64,000 bases of DNA. Source: Nocardia donostiensis (GTDB lineage Bacteria > Actinomycetota > Actinomycetes > Mycobacteriales > Mycobacteriaceae). The stretch is taken from the NCBI RefSeq assembly GCF_002081715.1, contig NZ_MUKP01000016.1:53990-117989 (forward strand), given 5' to 3'. Of this stretch, positions 10,370-18,667 are shown piece by piece (position 1 is the first letter of the stretch; the number at the start of each line of letters is the position of its first letter). Under the pieces are notes generated by a model, which did not search any database, was not told where the DNA came from, and was given only the letters and a program-made list of their open reading frames with translations. The position numbers and the translations under genes are program-made.

Positions 10370-10728
10370 TAAGCCCACCTGGCCCGCGGGTTCTATACCC
10401 ACCTGGCCCACGGTTCGCCGCTCCGGTCCGACGCCTCAGATCACCCAGCAAGGCCACCCCAGTTCCGGCGCCACCTGCCGCGGCTCGAGAACGAGTAGCC
10501 AGGACCGCTACCGGCGGCAATCATGCCGGCAGGCGCCAAGGCTCGAGCTGAGCTTCCTAGTCAGCAAACACGTGCGACGGAATGGGAAGACACCGGGTGG
10601 CAGAGGTAGGCGGGCTGACGAAAGCGGCCTCTTTCGACGGCGCGGATCTCCGGGCGGCGTCGTCGTCAGGGGCGATGTTTCGCGTGAAACACTGTTTTTC
10701 GCCGCTTCGTCCGTCCGGCGCTGATACC
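10370..10728. other. 359-bp spacer between convergent genes, no gene recognised
   Basis: This stretch lies between the PH-domain gene and the rhomboid gene, where mycobacteria would carry ppiA. No reading frame here resembles a known protein, and no cyclophilin remnant is recognisable. It contains a near-perfect parS-like site at 10676-10691 and a short imperfect direct repeat around 10375-10410 (ACCTGGCCC twice). Confidence 0.5.
10676..10691 (+). promoter_or_regulatory. parS-like site (isolated, left)
   Basis: TGTTTCGCGTGAAACA differs from the consensus TGTTTCACGTGAAACA at one central base. It lies in the non-coding spacer before the rhomboid stop, about 26 kb left of the main parS cluster. 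It may be a ParB-binding site. Confidence 0.55.
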
Positions 10729-11601
10729 TCACCCGGTCAACGATACGGACGCTGCCCCGATCACCCCCACCGACACCAACGCGAGCGCAGCCAGCGAGAC
10801 CCAGCCGACCAATTGCGCTGCCTGCGGGGTTCTGGCCTTCAACCAACCCGGCAGGAACACCATGCCCAGGGTGGCCAGCGTGCCAGCGGCCAGACCACCG
10901 AGATGGCCCCACAGCGAGATACCGGGCAGCGAGAAGCTGATGAACACGTTGATACCGATCAGGATCAGCATGCTGTTCGCGTTCTGCCGCAGCCGGATCA
11001 GGATCACCGTGACCGCGCCGAAGGTGCCGTACACCGCGCCGGAAGCGCCCGCAGTCAGACTGTCCTGTGAAAACACCATCACCGCGGCGGAACCGCCGAG
11101 CAGCGAAACGAGGTAGACCGCCAGATACCGCGCCCGGCCGAGCACCAGCTCGATATCACGGCCCACCACATACAGTGCGAACATGTTCAGCAGCAGATGG
11201 ATCGGCCCGTAGTGCAGGAAGCCGGACCCGAGGACACGAACCCAGTCGCCGGAAGCGACGGCGGGCGGATACATCACCCAGTCCAGAAACAGCGCCGAGC
11301 CCCGATAATTGTCCAGCAGATCGCGTGACTGTGCCGCGGTCGCGCCGAACACCAGTACGTTCACCGCTATCAGTGCATAGGTGACGTACGGAATCTTCAC
11401 CCGGGGCGCGGCAGCCGCGGCCAACGTGCGCACCTGTGGAGCATTGCGCTGCCCGGCGCGCAGGCAGTCGACGCAGTGCTGGCCGACCGAGGCCGGGCGC
11501 AGGCATTCATGGCAGGCCGGCCTGCCGCAGCGGGTGCAGGACAAGCCGGTGGGACGATCAGGGTGGCGCATACAGACCGGCGCCGGTTGCTGAGGATTCA
11601 T
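10729..11601 (-). CDS. Rhomboid-family intramembrane serine protease with N-terminal zinc-binding domain
   Basis: A 290-aa membrane protein. Residues 10-46 carry a Cys/His-rich B-box-like zinc module (C-x-x-H, C-x-x-C, C-x-x-C, H-x-x-C-x-x-C pattern). At least six helices follow. The catalytic dyad is Ser187 (GASGAVYG) and His233 (GHLGG), with the rhomboid HLLLNM segment at 135-140. ATG at 11601 is preferred because the zinc module starts straight after it; an ATG 42 nt further upstream is possible. Rhomboids cleave membrane proteins within the bilayer; the substrate is unknown. Confidence 0.9.
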   Translation of the reverse strand: MNPQQPAPVCMRHPDRPTGLSCTRCGRPACHECLRPASVGQHCVDCLRAGQRNAPQVRTLAAAAAPRVKIPYVTYALIAVNVLVFGATAAQSRDLLDNYRGSALFLDWVMYPPAVASGDWVRVLGSGFLHYGPIHLLLNMFALYVVGRDIELVLGRARYLAVYLVSLLGGSAAVMVFSQDSLTAGASGAVYGTFGAVTVILIRLRQNANSMLILIGINVFISFSLPGISLWGHLGGLAAGTLATLGMVFLPGWLKARTPQAAQLVGWVSLAALALVSVGVIGAASVSLTG

Positions 11602-11743
11602 CGGCTCATACGTTCGGGCGCGGCGGCGCAGCTCGGTCGGCACGGAACAATCGAGGTCACGCGCACCATCGTGCCATGTTGCCCGGATGGCCGCCGTGAG
11701 CTGGGACTCTGCGCAAATCGCCTGGCTGTGTCAGAGTTGACGA

Positions 11744-11950
11744 ATGACCTTGGGGCCCCTACATCTGTCCAGTCGTTCCCGTAACCGGCTCCTGGCCGCG
11801 GCCGCCGTCGCGGCCGCCGGTGGCGCGGCCTGGTTGGTGCGCGGCACACGTCCGAAACCGCCGGAGCCCGCCCCGACTCCCCCGCGGATCGGCTACTCCC
11901 GGGACGCGGCCGCGCCGGCCCCCGGAAGGGGAACCGGCGCGGAACACTGA
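11744..11950 (+). CDS. Small hypothetical membrane protein
   Basis: A 68-aa reading frame with a basic start, one Ala-rich hydrophobic segment (about residues 14-33) and a Pro-rich tail, which is the look of a small tail-exposed membrane protein. No clear Shine-Dalgarno is present. It diverges from the rhomboid gene and converges on the ABC permease 12 nt downstream. No family is recognised, and it may be chance coding. Confidence 0.35.
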   Translation: MTLGPLHLSSRSRNRLLAAAAVAAAGGAAWLVRGTRPKPPEPAPTPPRIGYSRDAAAPAPGRGTGAEH

Positions 11951-11962
11951 GGGCGCGTTCGC

Positions 11963-12820
11963 TCAGCGGCTCACGGTCTTCTTGTACTGCCGCAGGGCCA
12001 GCGGGACGAACACCGCCAGGATCACGACCACCCAGATCAGGGTCGTCGCCACGGGATGCTGCATCGACCACGCATCGGATACCGGCGCGACCGGTGCGGT
12101 GTTGCCGAACAGTTCGCGTGTTGCCTGGGTCAGCGCAGAGACCGGGTTCCATTCCGCGAACAACCGGAGCACCGTGGGCAGCTCTTCGATCGGCACAAAG
12201 GTGTTCGCCAGGAAGGTCAGCGGGAAAATGACCATGAAGCTGGCATTGTTGAACACCTCAGGGGTGCGCACGATCAGCCCGACCGTGGCCATGATCCACG
12301 AGATCGCATAGGCGAACAGCAAAAGCAGCACATAGGCCAGCACCGCGTCCAGGAACGAACCGCGGATCCGCCAGCCGACAACCAAACCGGTCAGCGACAT
12401 CACCACGAGGCTGACCACGTTGATCACGACATCGCTGACAGTGCGTCCGACCAGCACCGATGACGGCGCCATCGGCAGCGTCCTGAACCGGTCGATGATG
12501 CCTTTCTGCATATCCTCGGCCAGGCTGAGGCCGGTGAAGGTGGAGCCGAACACCACGGTCTGGGCGAAGATGCCTGCGATCAGGAATTCGCGGTATCCGC
12601 CTTCCAGTCCGGGCACCTTGATGGCGGTGCCGAAGATATAGGCGAACAGCAGCACGAACATGATCGGCGACAATGTGCTGAAGATCAGCACATCGGGTAC
12701 CCGCTTGATCTTGATGACATTGCGCTTGGTGACGGTCAGGCTGTCGCTGATCACCATCGATGCGCGTTCGCCCAGCGAGGGGGCTTCGGCTGTGTCCACG
12801 ACTGTTGCCGCCGCGGTCAT
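11963..12820 (-). CDS. ABC-2 type transporter permease (DrrB-like)
   Basis: A 285-aa permease with six hydrophobic segments and the ABC2 family pattern (RNVIKIKRVPDVL; FRTLPMAPSSVLVGR in the first cytosolic loop; a last segment ending in ALRQYKK). It forms the membrane channel of an exporter whose ATPase is the preceding gene; the two overlap by 4 bp (ATGA). DrrAB-type systems export hydrophobic drugs or lipids. The substrate cannot be read from sequence. It is not part of the conserved oriC core and is probably an accessory insertion. Confidence 0.88.
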   Translation of the reverse strand: MTAAATVVDTAEAPSLGERASMVISDSLTVTKRNVIKIKRVPDVLIFSTLSPIMFVLLFAYIFGTAIKVPGLEGGYREFLIAGIFAQTVVFGSTFTGLSLAEDMQKGIIDRFRTLPMAPSSVLVGRTVSDVVINVVSLVVMSLTGLVVGWRIRGSFLDAVLAYVLLLLFAYAISWIMATVGLIVRTPEVFNNASFMVIFPLTFLANTFVPIEELPTVLRLFAEWNPVSALTQATRELFGNTAPVAPVSDAWSMQHPVATTLIWVVVILAVFVPLALRQYKKTVSR

Positions 12821-13848
12821 CGGGCCTTTCCTTCCGTTGTTTCGAGCGGTTCCGCTCCGGTAACCGGGTCGGAGCCGTTGGTCGAGACGGTCTCGGTATC
12901 GACCGCTTCCTCCGTCTCGTGGCCGGTGAGCGTCAGGAACACATCGTCGAGCGAGGGGCGGCGCAAGCCGACATCGTGGATCTTGACCTGCCGTTCGGAC
13001 AATCTGCCGATGGCGGTGACCAAGTCCTGCGAGCCATCGCCTACCGGGACGATGATCCGGCGCAGCGCCGGTTCCAGGTGGATTTCCCCGACGGCCAGCG
13101 GTGCCAGCGCCTCCTGCGCGGTACCGAGGTTGTCGGCGTGATCGACGGTCAGTTCGATCCGGTCACCGCCGATCATCGTTTTCAGCTCGTCGGCGGTGCC
13201 GCGGGCGATGACCTGGCCACGGTCGATCACCGCGATGGCGTCCGCCAAACGGTCGGCCTCCTCCATGTATTGGGTGGTCAGCAGCAACGTGGTGCCGCCA
13301 GCGACGAGTTCGTCGATGACATCCCACAGATCCAGCCGGGCCCGGGGGTCCAGGCCGGTGGTCGGCTCGTCCAGGAACAGCACCGGCGGATTGGCGACCA
13401 GCGCCCCCGCCAGGTCCAGCCGTCTGCGCATACCACCGGAGTAGCCCCTGACCGGGCGGTCGGCCGCGTCGGCGAGCCGGAATCGCTCCAGCAGTTCGCG
13501 GGCGCGTTCCTTACTGCGCCGTATTCCCATGTGGTAGAGGCGCCCCACCATTTCCAGATTCTCGAAACCGGTGAGATACTCGTCCACGGCCGCGTACTGC
13601 CCCGAAGCGCCGATTCGTGAGCGCAGCGCACGCGGGTTGCGCAGCACATCCACACCGGCGACGGTGGCGCGTCCCTCGTCGGGGACCAGCAAGGTGGTCA
13701 GAACCCGCACGGTGGTGGTCTTACCCGCGCCGTTCGGCCCGAGCAGGGCGGTGACCGTCCCCTCGGGGACGGTCAGGTCGAGCCCGTCGAGGGCGCGCAG
13801 CGAACCGTATCGTTTGACGAGACCCTCGGCGACGATTGCGTCGGGCAT
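12817..13848 (-). CDS. ABC transporter ATP-binding protein (DrrA-like)
   Basis: A 343-aa ATPase with Walker A GPNGAGKTT (37-45), signature YSGGMRRRLDLAGA (from residue 136), Walker B VLFLDEP with Asp160-Glu161, and the C-terminal extension of about 100 aa typical of DrrA daunorubicin-resistance ATPases. It pairs with the coupled permease to make a half-exporter that would act as a 2+2 complex. It is first in a two-gene operon; an AT-richer upstream region holds the likely promoter. Confidence 0.9.
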   Translation of the reverse strand: MPDAIVAEGLVKRYGSLRALDGLDLTVPEGTVTALLGPNGAGKTTTVRVLTTLLVPDEGRATVAGVDVLRNPRALRSRIGASGQYAAVDEYLTGFENLEMVGRLYHMGIRRSKERARELLERFRLADAADRPVRGYSGGMRRRLDLAGALVANPPVLFLDEPTTGLDPRARLDLWDVIDELVAGGTTLLLTTQYMEEADRLADAIAVIDRGQVIARGTADELKTMIGGDRIELTVDHADNLGTAQEALAPLAVGEIHLEPALRRIIVPVGDGSQDLVTAIGRLSERQVKIHDVGLRRPSLDDVFLTLTGHETEEAVDTETVSTNGSDPVTGAEPLETTEGKAR

Positions 13849-14628
13849 GTTTCTCCTGAAGTTTGTTATTTCTCGATGACGAGTTGTGCAGCGACCGAGA
13901 AGACTGGCCGCGGATCATGTGCGCTCAATCGGTCGTACGTCCGATGCAGCTGTCAGTATTGCCGGGACAACTGGCAATTTCATCTGTTTTTCTGGCCCCG
14001 GGCTACCTTCAGGCAACGAAAGGCCGCACCTCGTTCCGGAAGATGCTCGGGGGTTCCCGGATCGAGGTGCGACCGATGGGAATCATCTGGGATGCAGGGG
14101 TGTGCGGTCGCGCGTAGTCGGCTACTCGTTTCGTCGAGTACCGGTACTCGGGCACCAGGCCCGCGCTCCGCAAGGGGTCGCCCGCCACTGCGGCGGGGTG
14201 CCCGCTGAGCCGGTTTGCTTCCGTGCCGAAGTCCACACCGGCATAGTGACACCGGGGTCCGACACATTCGGCGCAAGCGATTCCGCCGCGACCTCGCGAC
14301 ACACTGGTGCAGGCTGTATTCCGGTGTGCTGTAAGGCGGAGAGCAGGCGGGCAGCGACTACCCGGTTGACACGACGGAAGTCGTAACAGCCTTGGGAAAC
14401 ACGCCGTCGGTAGCTGTATCTCCTTGTTCAGCAACCCTTTTGGCTACTACTCGGCCAACGATCCCCGCTCCCCGGCACCGGATACCGTGTTTGCCGCAAT
14501 CGCACGCCAGGTACGCGATGTGAACCGCCCCAAAAAAAGTTGGAAACTCATAGTCCCGATGCACACACAATCGCGAATCTTCGCGTAGGATCGTTGGCGT
14601 CGGCCCCTCCCCCCCGGGCCGACCTTAC
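13849..14628. other. 780-bp gene-poor region
   Basis: Short frames exist on both strands but none resembles a protein family or has a convincing ribosome-binding site. The stretch around 13857-13880 is AT-richer and probably holds the drrA promoter. The base composition (runs such as CCCCAAAAAAAGTTGG near 14530) looks unlike the surrounding genes, which could mean eroded or recently joined DNA. Confidence 0.45.
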
Positions 14629-14667
14629 GCGGGCCTCGGCTAACTCCCCCCCTTCGCCGAGGCCCGC
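14629..14667 (-). terminator. Strong hairpin after the acyl-CoA dehydrogenase gene
   Basis: A perfect 12-bp stem (14629-14640 with 14656-14667) encloses a 15-nt C-rich loop. It starts 47 nt past the stop of the leftward dehydrogenase gene and lacks a strong U tract, so it would be a hairpin-only terminator of the actinobacterial kind. A regulatory RNA element is the alternative. Confidence 0.55.
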
Positions 14668-14713
14668 TCTCATGTCCGGATGCTGTCGCGGGCCGCGAGC
14701 AACCCTGCGGCAC

Positions 14714-15628
14714 TCATCCGCCGCCCACTGTCCGCCACGCCGCATCCGCCCGCTTGGCGCGCACCTTGCCCGCCACCCCCAGCAACGGGCGATCCCGCTC
14801 CCACCGTCGCCGGAGCACCGGGTCCACCTGCTCCCACCACGGTTCCAGTTCGCTGCTCAGCTGCTCCACCCCGGCGAAGATCCCGGTCAACGCGATATGC
14901 ACCCCCGGGGAACGCGGGTCGTCGCCCTCGATTCCGCGCACCGCAGCCACCCGAGCCAGTAAACTCTCCAGCACCGATCGCGGCCAATCGGATGCCCGAC
15001 CGACTCCGGTCAACCAGCCGAACACCGCCGCGAGCACATGGATGTCCTCGATCGTGCGAAAGGGTTTCAGGTAATCCAGGTAGCCGTCCCCGGACAGCGG
15101 GTCGCCCGGTGCTCGAACGAACGTGATCTCCGCATGCGGCACCTCCGGCGCAAAGGGAGTCTCGGGCAACGCGCTCACCGACACTCCCTCCGAATCTGGC
15201 CGCACCAGTACCGCGCGCAATCTGTTGCGACCGTCCGCCTGTGCTCCCGTTCCCGCAATGACGAGTAATCGGTCCGCCGATGTGCCCAGGGTCGCGAACG
15301 TCTTCCTACCGTCGACCAGCCACCCGCCGTCGTGCTCGGTCAGTGTCGTACCGATCGCTGCGGGATGAGCTCCGCCGGACTCGGTCGCGCATACCGAAAC
15401 CAGCTCACCCGCCGGCAGACCGGGCACCAGCGCACGTACCGCTTCCTGATATCCGGATAGGAACGCGTAGCCGAGACGGTCGGCGGCGAATCCGCCCGCG
15501 GTCGCCGCGTCGACGGTATTCGCGAATCGGGCGCGAGCGATCCGATGCCGGGCCCATGCATCGTTGATATCGATGGGGGGAGCTGCGTGTGGGGAAGCGG
15601 AGAGCAGATGGTCCAGTACACATTCCAC
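14714..15628 (-). CDS. Acyl-CoA dehydrogenase-like flavoprotein (short)
   Basis: A 304-aa protein with the middle beta-domain hallmark of acyl-CoA dehydrogenases (CATESGGAHPAAIGTTLTEHDGGWLVDGRKTF region, about residues 80-110). A helical C-terminal part follows in which I cannot point to the catalytic Glu. It is 70-80 aa shorter than fatty-acid ACADs, so it may act on a non-standard substrate or be a degenerate paralogue. GTG start at 15628. It diverges from the DUF2236 gene over about 137 nt and ends in a strong hairpin. Confidence 0.7.
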   Translation of the reverse strand: MECVLDHLLSASPHAAPPIDINDAWARHRIARARFANTVDAATAGGFAADRLGYAFLSGYQEAVRALVPGLPAGELVSVCATESGGAHPAAIGTTLTEHDGGWLVDGRKTFATLGTSADRLLVIAGTGAQADGRNRLRAVLVRPDSEGVSVSALPETPFAPEVPHAEITFVRAPGDPLSGDGYLDYLKPFRTIEDIHVLAAVFGWLTGVGRASDWPRSVLESLLARVAAVRGIEGDDPRSPGVHIALTGIFAGVEQLSSELEPWWEQVDPVLRRRWERDRPLLGVAGKVRAKRADAAWRTVGGG

Positions 15629-15765
15629 CCTCGCAACGTATCCGCCGATGCCGGTCGCCGAGGCGCCAATGCGGTAACGCCTACCGGAAACACGACGCGC
15701 AATAGTGAGATGCTTCGAGTATCATCTTCTCATCTTGTCTATATCGCCGATCAAGGAAGATCAGC

Positions 15766-16689
15766 ATGACCGCATCCCTCGAGGGCAGCAACGCCACCGA
15801 CACCACCGGCACACCCACCCTTCCGCCCCGCCGCCCGTTCGGTCCCGGCAGCCGGACCTGGGAAGAGACCGGCCTGATCACTTTCTCGCTCACCGCGGGC
15901 GCGGCGTTCCTGCTGCAGACGATGGAGCCGACCATCTCCGCCGTGGTCGACGAGTACTCCACCTTCCGCACCGATCCGATCGGTCGCGCGGTGCGCAGTA
16001 TCTCCGCGGTAATGATGTGGACCTACGGTGGCGAGGAGGCACTCACCGAAACCGAGCGGCTGCGCAAAATGCACGCAGGTCTCAACACCACCGACGCAAG
16101 CGGCGTCGAGCACAAGGCGTTGTCCAGCGGTCCGTGGGCCTGGGTGCTGCACACAGGGACCTTCGCCTTCAGTGAGAACGCCAAGTACTTCTCCCGCCGC
16201 CCGCTCACCGCGGCACAAAAGGAGGAGTACTACAGGGAAACGCTGCAGTTGATGCGTAACTTCAGGGTGCCACCCAAGGAACTGCCTCCGACCTACGCCG
16301 AGTTCGAGAAATTCTTCGCCGATCAGGTGGAAAACCATCTGCAGGCCACCCCCACGGCCCGCGACTATCTGAAGGTGATCCGGACCATCGCCCCGCCCAC
16401 AGGGATGCCGCGCGTACTGTCTCCGCTGTGGCGGCTGGCCGCCGAACCGTTCGGCCGAATGCAATACTTCGTCACCGTCGGCACCACCCCCGAGGCCGCC
16501 CGACGCAAACTCGGGCTGGCCTGGAGCGAATCCGACGAACGTAAACTGCGCGCGCTCGGCTGGGTGTTGGCCCGGCTGGTCCCGTTGCTACCGGAACGGC
16601 TGCGCTACTTCCCCATCGCCTATGAAGCCCGGCGCCTGGAACGGGATAAAGCCAAGCTGCGCAAGGCGATCGATATGCGGCCGATCTGA
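15766..16689 (+). CDS. DUF2236 (MpaB-type) oxygenase-like protein
   Basis: A 307-aa soluble protein matching the DUF2236/oxygenase-MpaB family, seen in FGPGSRTWEETGLITF, RTDPIGRAVRSISAVMMWTYGG and the conserved GPWAWVLHTGTFAF segment. Relatives include the rubber oxygenase Lcp (haem b) and fungal MpaB, but many members have no known reaction. ATG at 15766 follows AAGGAAG. It is divergent from the acyl-CoA dehydrogenase, which suggests shared control, and ends in a perfect bidirectional terminator. Confidence 0.8.
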   Translation: MTASLEGSNATDTTGTPTLPPRRPFGPGSRTWEETGLITFSLTAGAAFLLQTMEPTISAVVDEYSTFRTDPIGRAVRSISAVMMWTYGGEEALTETERLRKMHAGLNTTDASGVEHKALSSGPWAWVLHTGTFAFSENAKYFSRRPLTAAQKEEYYRETLQLMRNFRVPPKELPPTYAEFEKFFADQVENHLQATPTARDYLKVIRTIAPPTGMPRVLSPLWRLAAEPFGRMQYFVTVGTTPEAARRKLGLAWSESDERKLRALGWVLARLVPLLPERLRYFPIAYEARRLERDKAKLRKAIDMRPI

Positions 16690-16711
16690 CGGAAAACCCA
16701 CCAGCCCCACT

Positions 16712-16745
16712 GACGTGGCCGCCGAACCCAGTCGGCGGCCACGTC
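16712..16745. terminator. Bidirectional terminator between convergent genes
   Basis: A perfect 14-bp stem (16712-16725 with 16732-16745) and a 6-nt loop sit between the DUF2236 stop and the cold-shock gene stop. This position and symmetry serve both strands. Confidence 0.85.
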
Positions 16746-16758
16746 CGCTTACCCGGAA

Positions 16759-17022
16759 TCAGGGCCGCACACTGAGCGCCTCAGCACCCCTGGCGCGGAC
16801 CGTACTGGTGAAGTCGACGGGCTGTCCGGCGACCAAGGTCTTGTACCCGGTGGTGTCGATACTGGTGTACTCGACGAACACCTGGTCGGTGCCGTCGTCG
16901 GGCTGGATATAGCCGAACCCTTTCTCCGCATCGAACCACGCCACGGTTCCATGCCGCCACGACGCAGGCTCCCGCGACGAACGGGGCCGTGGATACGGGT
17001 CGGGCCTGCGCCGAACGGACAT
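16759..17022 (-). CDS. Cold-shock-domain protein with basic N-terminal extension
   Basis: An 87-aa protein whose residues 24-87 form a cold-shock domain: KGFGYI (RNP1), VFVEYTSI in the RNP2 position (consensus VFVHxS), and TVAWFDAEKG at the start. The basic/Pro N-terminal tail (MSVRRRPDPYPRPRSSREP) is not usual for the 67-aa CspA core and may add nucleic-acid contact. ATG at 17022 is chosen because the preceding small ORF ends 11 nt upstream. Expected role: single-stranded RNA/DNA binding. Confidence 0.85.
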   Translation of the reverse strand: MSVRRRPDPYPRPRSSREPASWRHGTVAWFDAEKGFGYIQPDDGTDQVFVEYTSIDTTGYKTLVAGQPVDFTSTVRARGAEALSVRP

Positions 17023-17033
17023 GTCAGCCGCCG

Positions 17034-17201
17034 TCACGCCGCAGCGCTGGGCCGGGGCCGGTCGTGCATGATGTGATCCCACCATTCGTTCAACGGGCTC
17101 GGGTCGGGCCAGATGACCGGCGCTTCACCCGGGCGGTCTTCGATCTGCTGGAAGTTCTTTTCGGTTGCACTCTTGTGTATCGCCATTTCGGAAGCGGGCA
17201 T
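17034..17201 (-). CDS. 55-aa hypothetical protein upstream of the cold-shock gene
   Basis: This small frame begins at ATG 17201, with GGAGACG a proper distance upstream, and ends 11 nt before the cold-shock start. It therefore looks like the first gene of a two-gene operon or a regulatory leader peptide. The product has an acidic/Trp-rich core (PVIWPDPSPLNEWWDHIM) and no membrane segment. I do not recognise a family. Confidence 0.5.
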   Translation of the reverse strand: MPASEMAIHKSATEKNFQQIEDRPGEAPVIWPDPSPLNEWWDHIMHDRPRPSAAA

Positions 17202-17241
17202 AACTCGACGTCTCCCCAACTCACTCCATACACTTGGTCGG

Positions 17242-17252
17242 CAGATAATCTG
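17242..17252. promoter_or_regulatory. Palindrome in the MerR/cold-shock divergent promoter
   Basis: CAGATAATCTG is a perfect 11-bp palindrome in the AT-rich spacer between the 55-aa ORF and the MerR-type gene. It is a candidate operator for the neighbouring regulator. No other evidence is available. Confidence 0.4.
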
Positions 17253-17364
17253 CACCACAGGATACAGATTTCATTTATCATCTGCCATCGCGCAACGCAA
17301 CCACCTACAATCAGCAAACCTGGTCCCGTTGACATCCGATCAACAGAGAAGTAGCGAGGAGTGA

Positions 17365-17700
17365 ATGGATCAGCAGCGCGGCTCCGGGCAGCATCTGCCT
17401 GCGCCCGACCAGGCGGTTTATGGTATTTCAGTGGCCGCGGGCCTGGCCGGTATCGGGGTGCAGACCCTGCGGCTGTACGAACGTCACGGACTGCTCACCC
17501 CCGCCCGTAGCGACGGCGGCACTCGCCGCTACAGCGGAAACGATTTGGCCCGGCTGGAGCGGATCACCGCCCTGGTCGCCGCAGGCGTGAATCTGGCCGG
17601 TATCGGCCGCATCCTCGACCTGGAAGACGCTAACGCCGACCTGCACGCCGACAACAACCGGCTACGCAACGACAACGCGAACCTGCGCGAAAAGCCGTAG
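17365..17700 (+). CDS. MerR-family (HspR-like) transcriptional regulator
   Basis: A 111-aa regulator with a winged-helix N-terminal domain: VYGISVAAGLAGIGVQTLRLYERHG then DGGTRRYSGNDLARLERITAL. The C-terminal half is an Asn/Asp/Leu-rich coiled coil (DANADLHADNNRLRNDNANLRE) for dimerisation. The domain most resembles HspR-type heat-shock repressors, without a metal-binding Cys set. ATG at 17365 has GAGGAG only 3 nt upstream. It diverges from the cold-shock pair and is likely to regulate itself and possibly that operon. Confidence 0.85.
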   Translation: MDQQRGSGQHLPAPDQAVYGISVAAGLAGIGVQTLRLYERHGLLTPARSDGGTRRYSGNDLARLERITALVAAGVNLAGIGRILDLEDANADLHADNNRLRNDNANLREKP

Positions 17701-17779
17701 CCGTACCTTTTCGCCGCCGCCTTCGAGACCTGGCAGCGCGCGAATGGTTGCAGCTGATCTTCCCTGCCACACTGTGGCT

Positions 17780-18427
17780 ATGGGTTTGGCAGCACATCTG
17801 GAGAAACTGGGCCGCCCGTTGGTCGAGGCACAGCTCACGCACCCCACGGTGGCAGGGATCGCCGACGGTACTCTGCCGGAAGCGGTCTTCCGGTCCTGGC
17901 TGGAGCAGGACTACCTGTATCTGCTCGACTATGTGCGGGTGTTCAGCAGGCTGGCCTGGCAGGCTCCCGCTGACCATCTGGGCGATCTGGTCGACCTCGC
18001 GCATGCCACCTATCACGAGGAACTGTCGCTGCACCGCGGCCTGGCTGCCGAGTTCGGGGCCGATCTCGACGGGGCGACCAAGGGCCCGGCCTGTGTGGCG
18101 TACACGTCTTTTCTGCTGGATTCGGCCGCGGATTACGCCGAGGGATTGGTGGCGCTCTACCCGTGCATGTGGGGATATTCGACGCTCGGTGGCATCCTCG
18201 CCCAGAACCCGCCGGCTGATCCCCGGTATCGCCGATGGGTCGACACCTATGCCGATCCTGATTTCGCCGCACTCGCCCGCCGCTGCGCCCAGATGATCGA
18301 CGAAACCACCCTCGACTCGGAGCGTGCTGAAGAACTGTTTCGTGCGGCCATGGCCCACGAACACGCCTTCTGGGATGTGCCGGTGCGCTCGGCCTCTCCC
18401 CAGGCAAACCTGGGGAGCATGCCCTGA
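17780..18427 (+). CDS. tenA: TenA/thiaminase-II family protein
   Basis: A 215-aa all-helical protein. Asp44 and Tyr47 (EQDYLYL), Cys129 (LYPCMWGYS) and Glu194 (HEHAFW) match the active-site set of TenA enzymes, which hydrolyse aminopyrimidine derivatives to recycle thiamin or degrade thiamin itself. The Met at 17780 starts directly at the conserved N-terminus; a Met 36 nt upstream is possible. No other thiamin gene or TPP riboswitch is visible nearby, so the physiological substrate is an inference. Confidence 0.86.
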   Translation: MGLAAHLEKLGRPLVEAQLTHPTVAGIADGTLPEAVFRSWLEQDYLYLLDYVRVFSRLAWQAPADHLGDLVDLAHATYHEELSLHRGLAAEFGADLDGATKGPACVAYTSFLLDSAADYAEGLVALYPCMWGYSTLGGILAQNPPADPRYRRWVDTYADPDFAALARRCAQMIDETTLDSERAEELFRAAMAHEHAFWDVPVRSASPQANLGSMP

Positions 18428-18440
18428 CCTGCGTTCTTTG

Positions 18441-18513
18441 TGGAGCCTAGGGGAATCGAACCCCTAACCCCTGCCTTGCAAAGGCAGTGCTCTGCCAATT
18501 GAGCTAAGGCCCC
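18441..18513 (-). tRNA. tRNA-Ala (anticodon UGC)
   Basis: A 73-nt cloverleaf on the minus strand. The acceptor stem is GGGGCCT/AGGCTCC with the alanine-identity G3-U70 wobble pair and discriminator A. The anticodon loop is TTTGCAA and the T arm holds GGTTCGATTCC. CCA is not encoded. It is paired with tRNA-Ile as usual beside gyrA in Actinobacteria. Confidence 0.97.
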
Positions 18514-18667
18514 GTGCCGGAACACGATTGCGTGATCGCGTTGCGCGAGCGGAACAGTACCGGTTCGGTGAGCACAGCGTCAAATAACGGTATCTGGCGC
18601 TCGCCCGTGCCCGGCCACCGGTCCGAGCGCCCGCGAAGGGGTGAACCGGCAGCCGAGGCACCGGTTG

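Noticed and set aside
13886..14434. Overlapping frames on both strands in the gene-poor patch
   Set aside because: No ribosome site, no recognisable domain, and composition of chance frames.
11644..18427. Prophage or insertion sequence at the tRNA genes
   Set aside because: No integrase, transposase, terminal inverted repeats or tRNA fragment duplication could be found.
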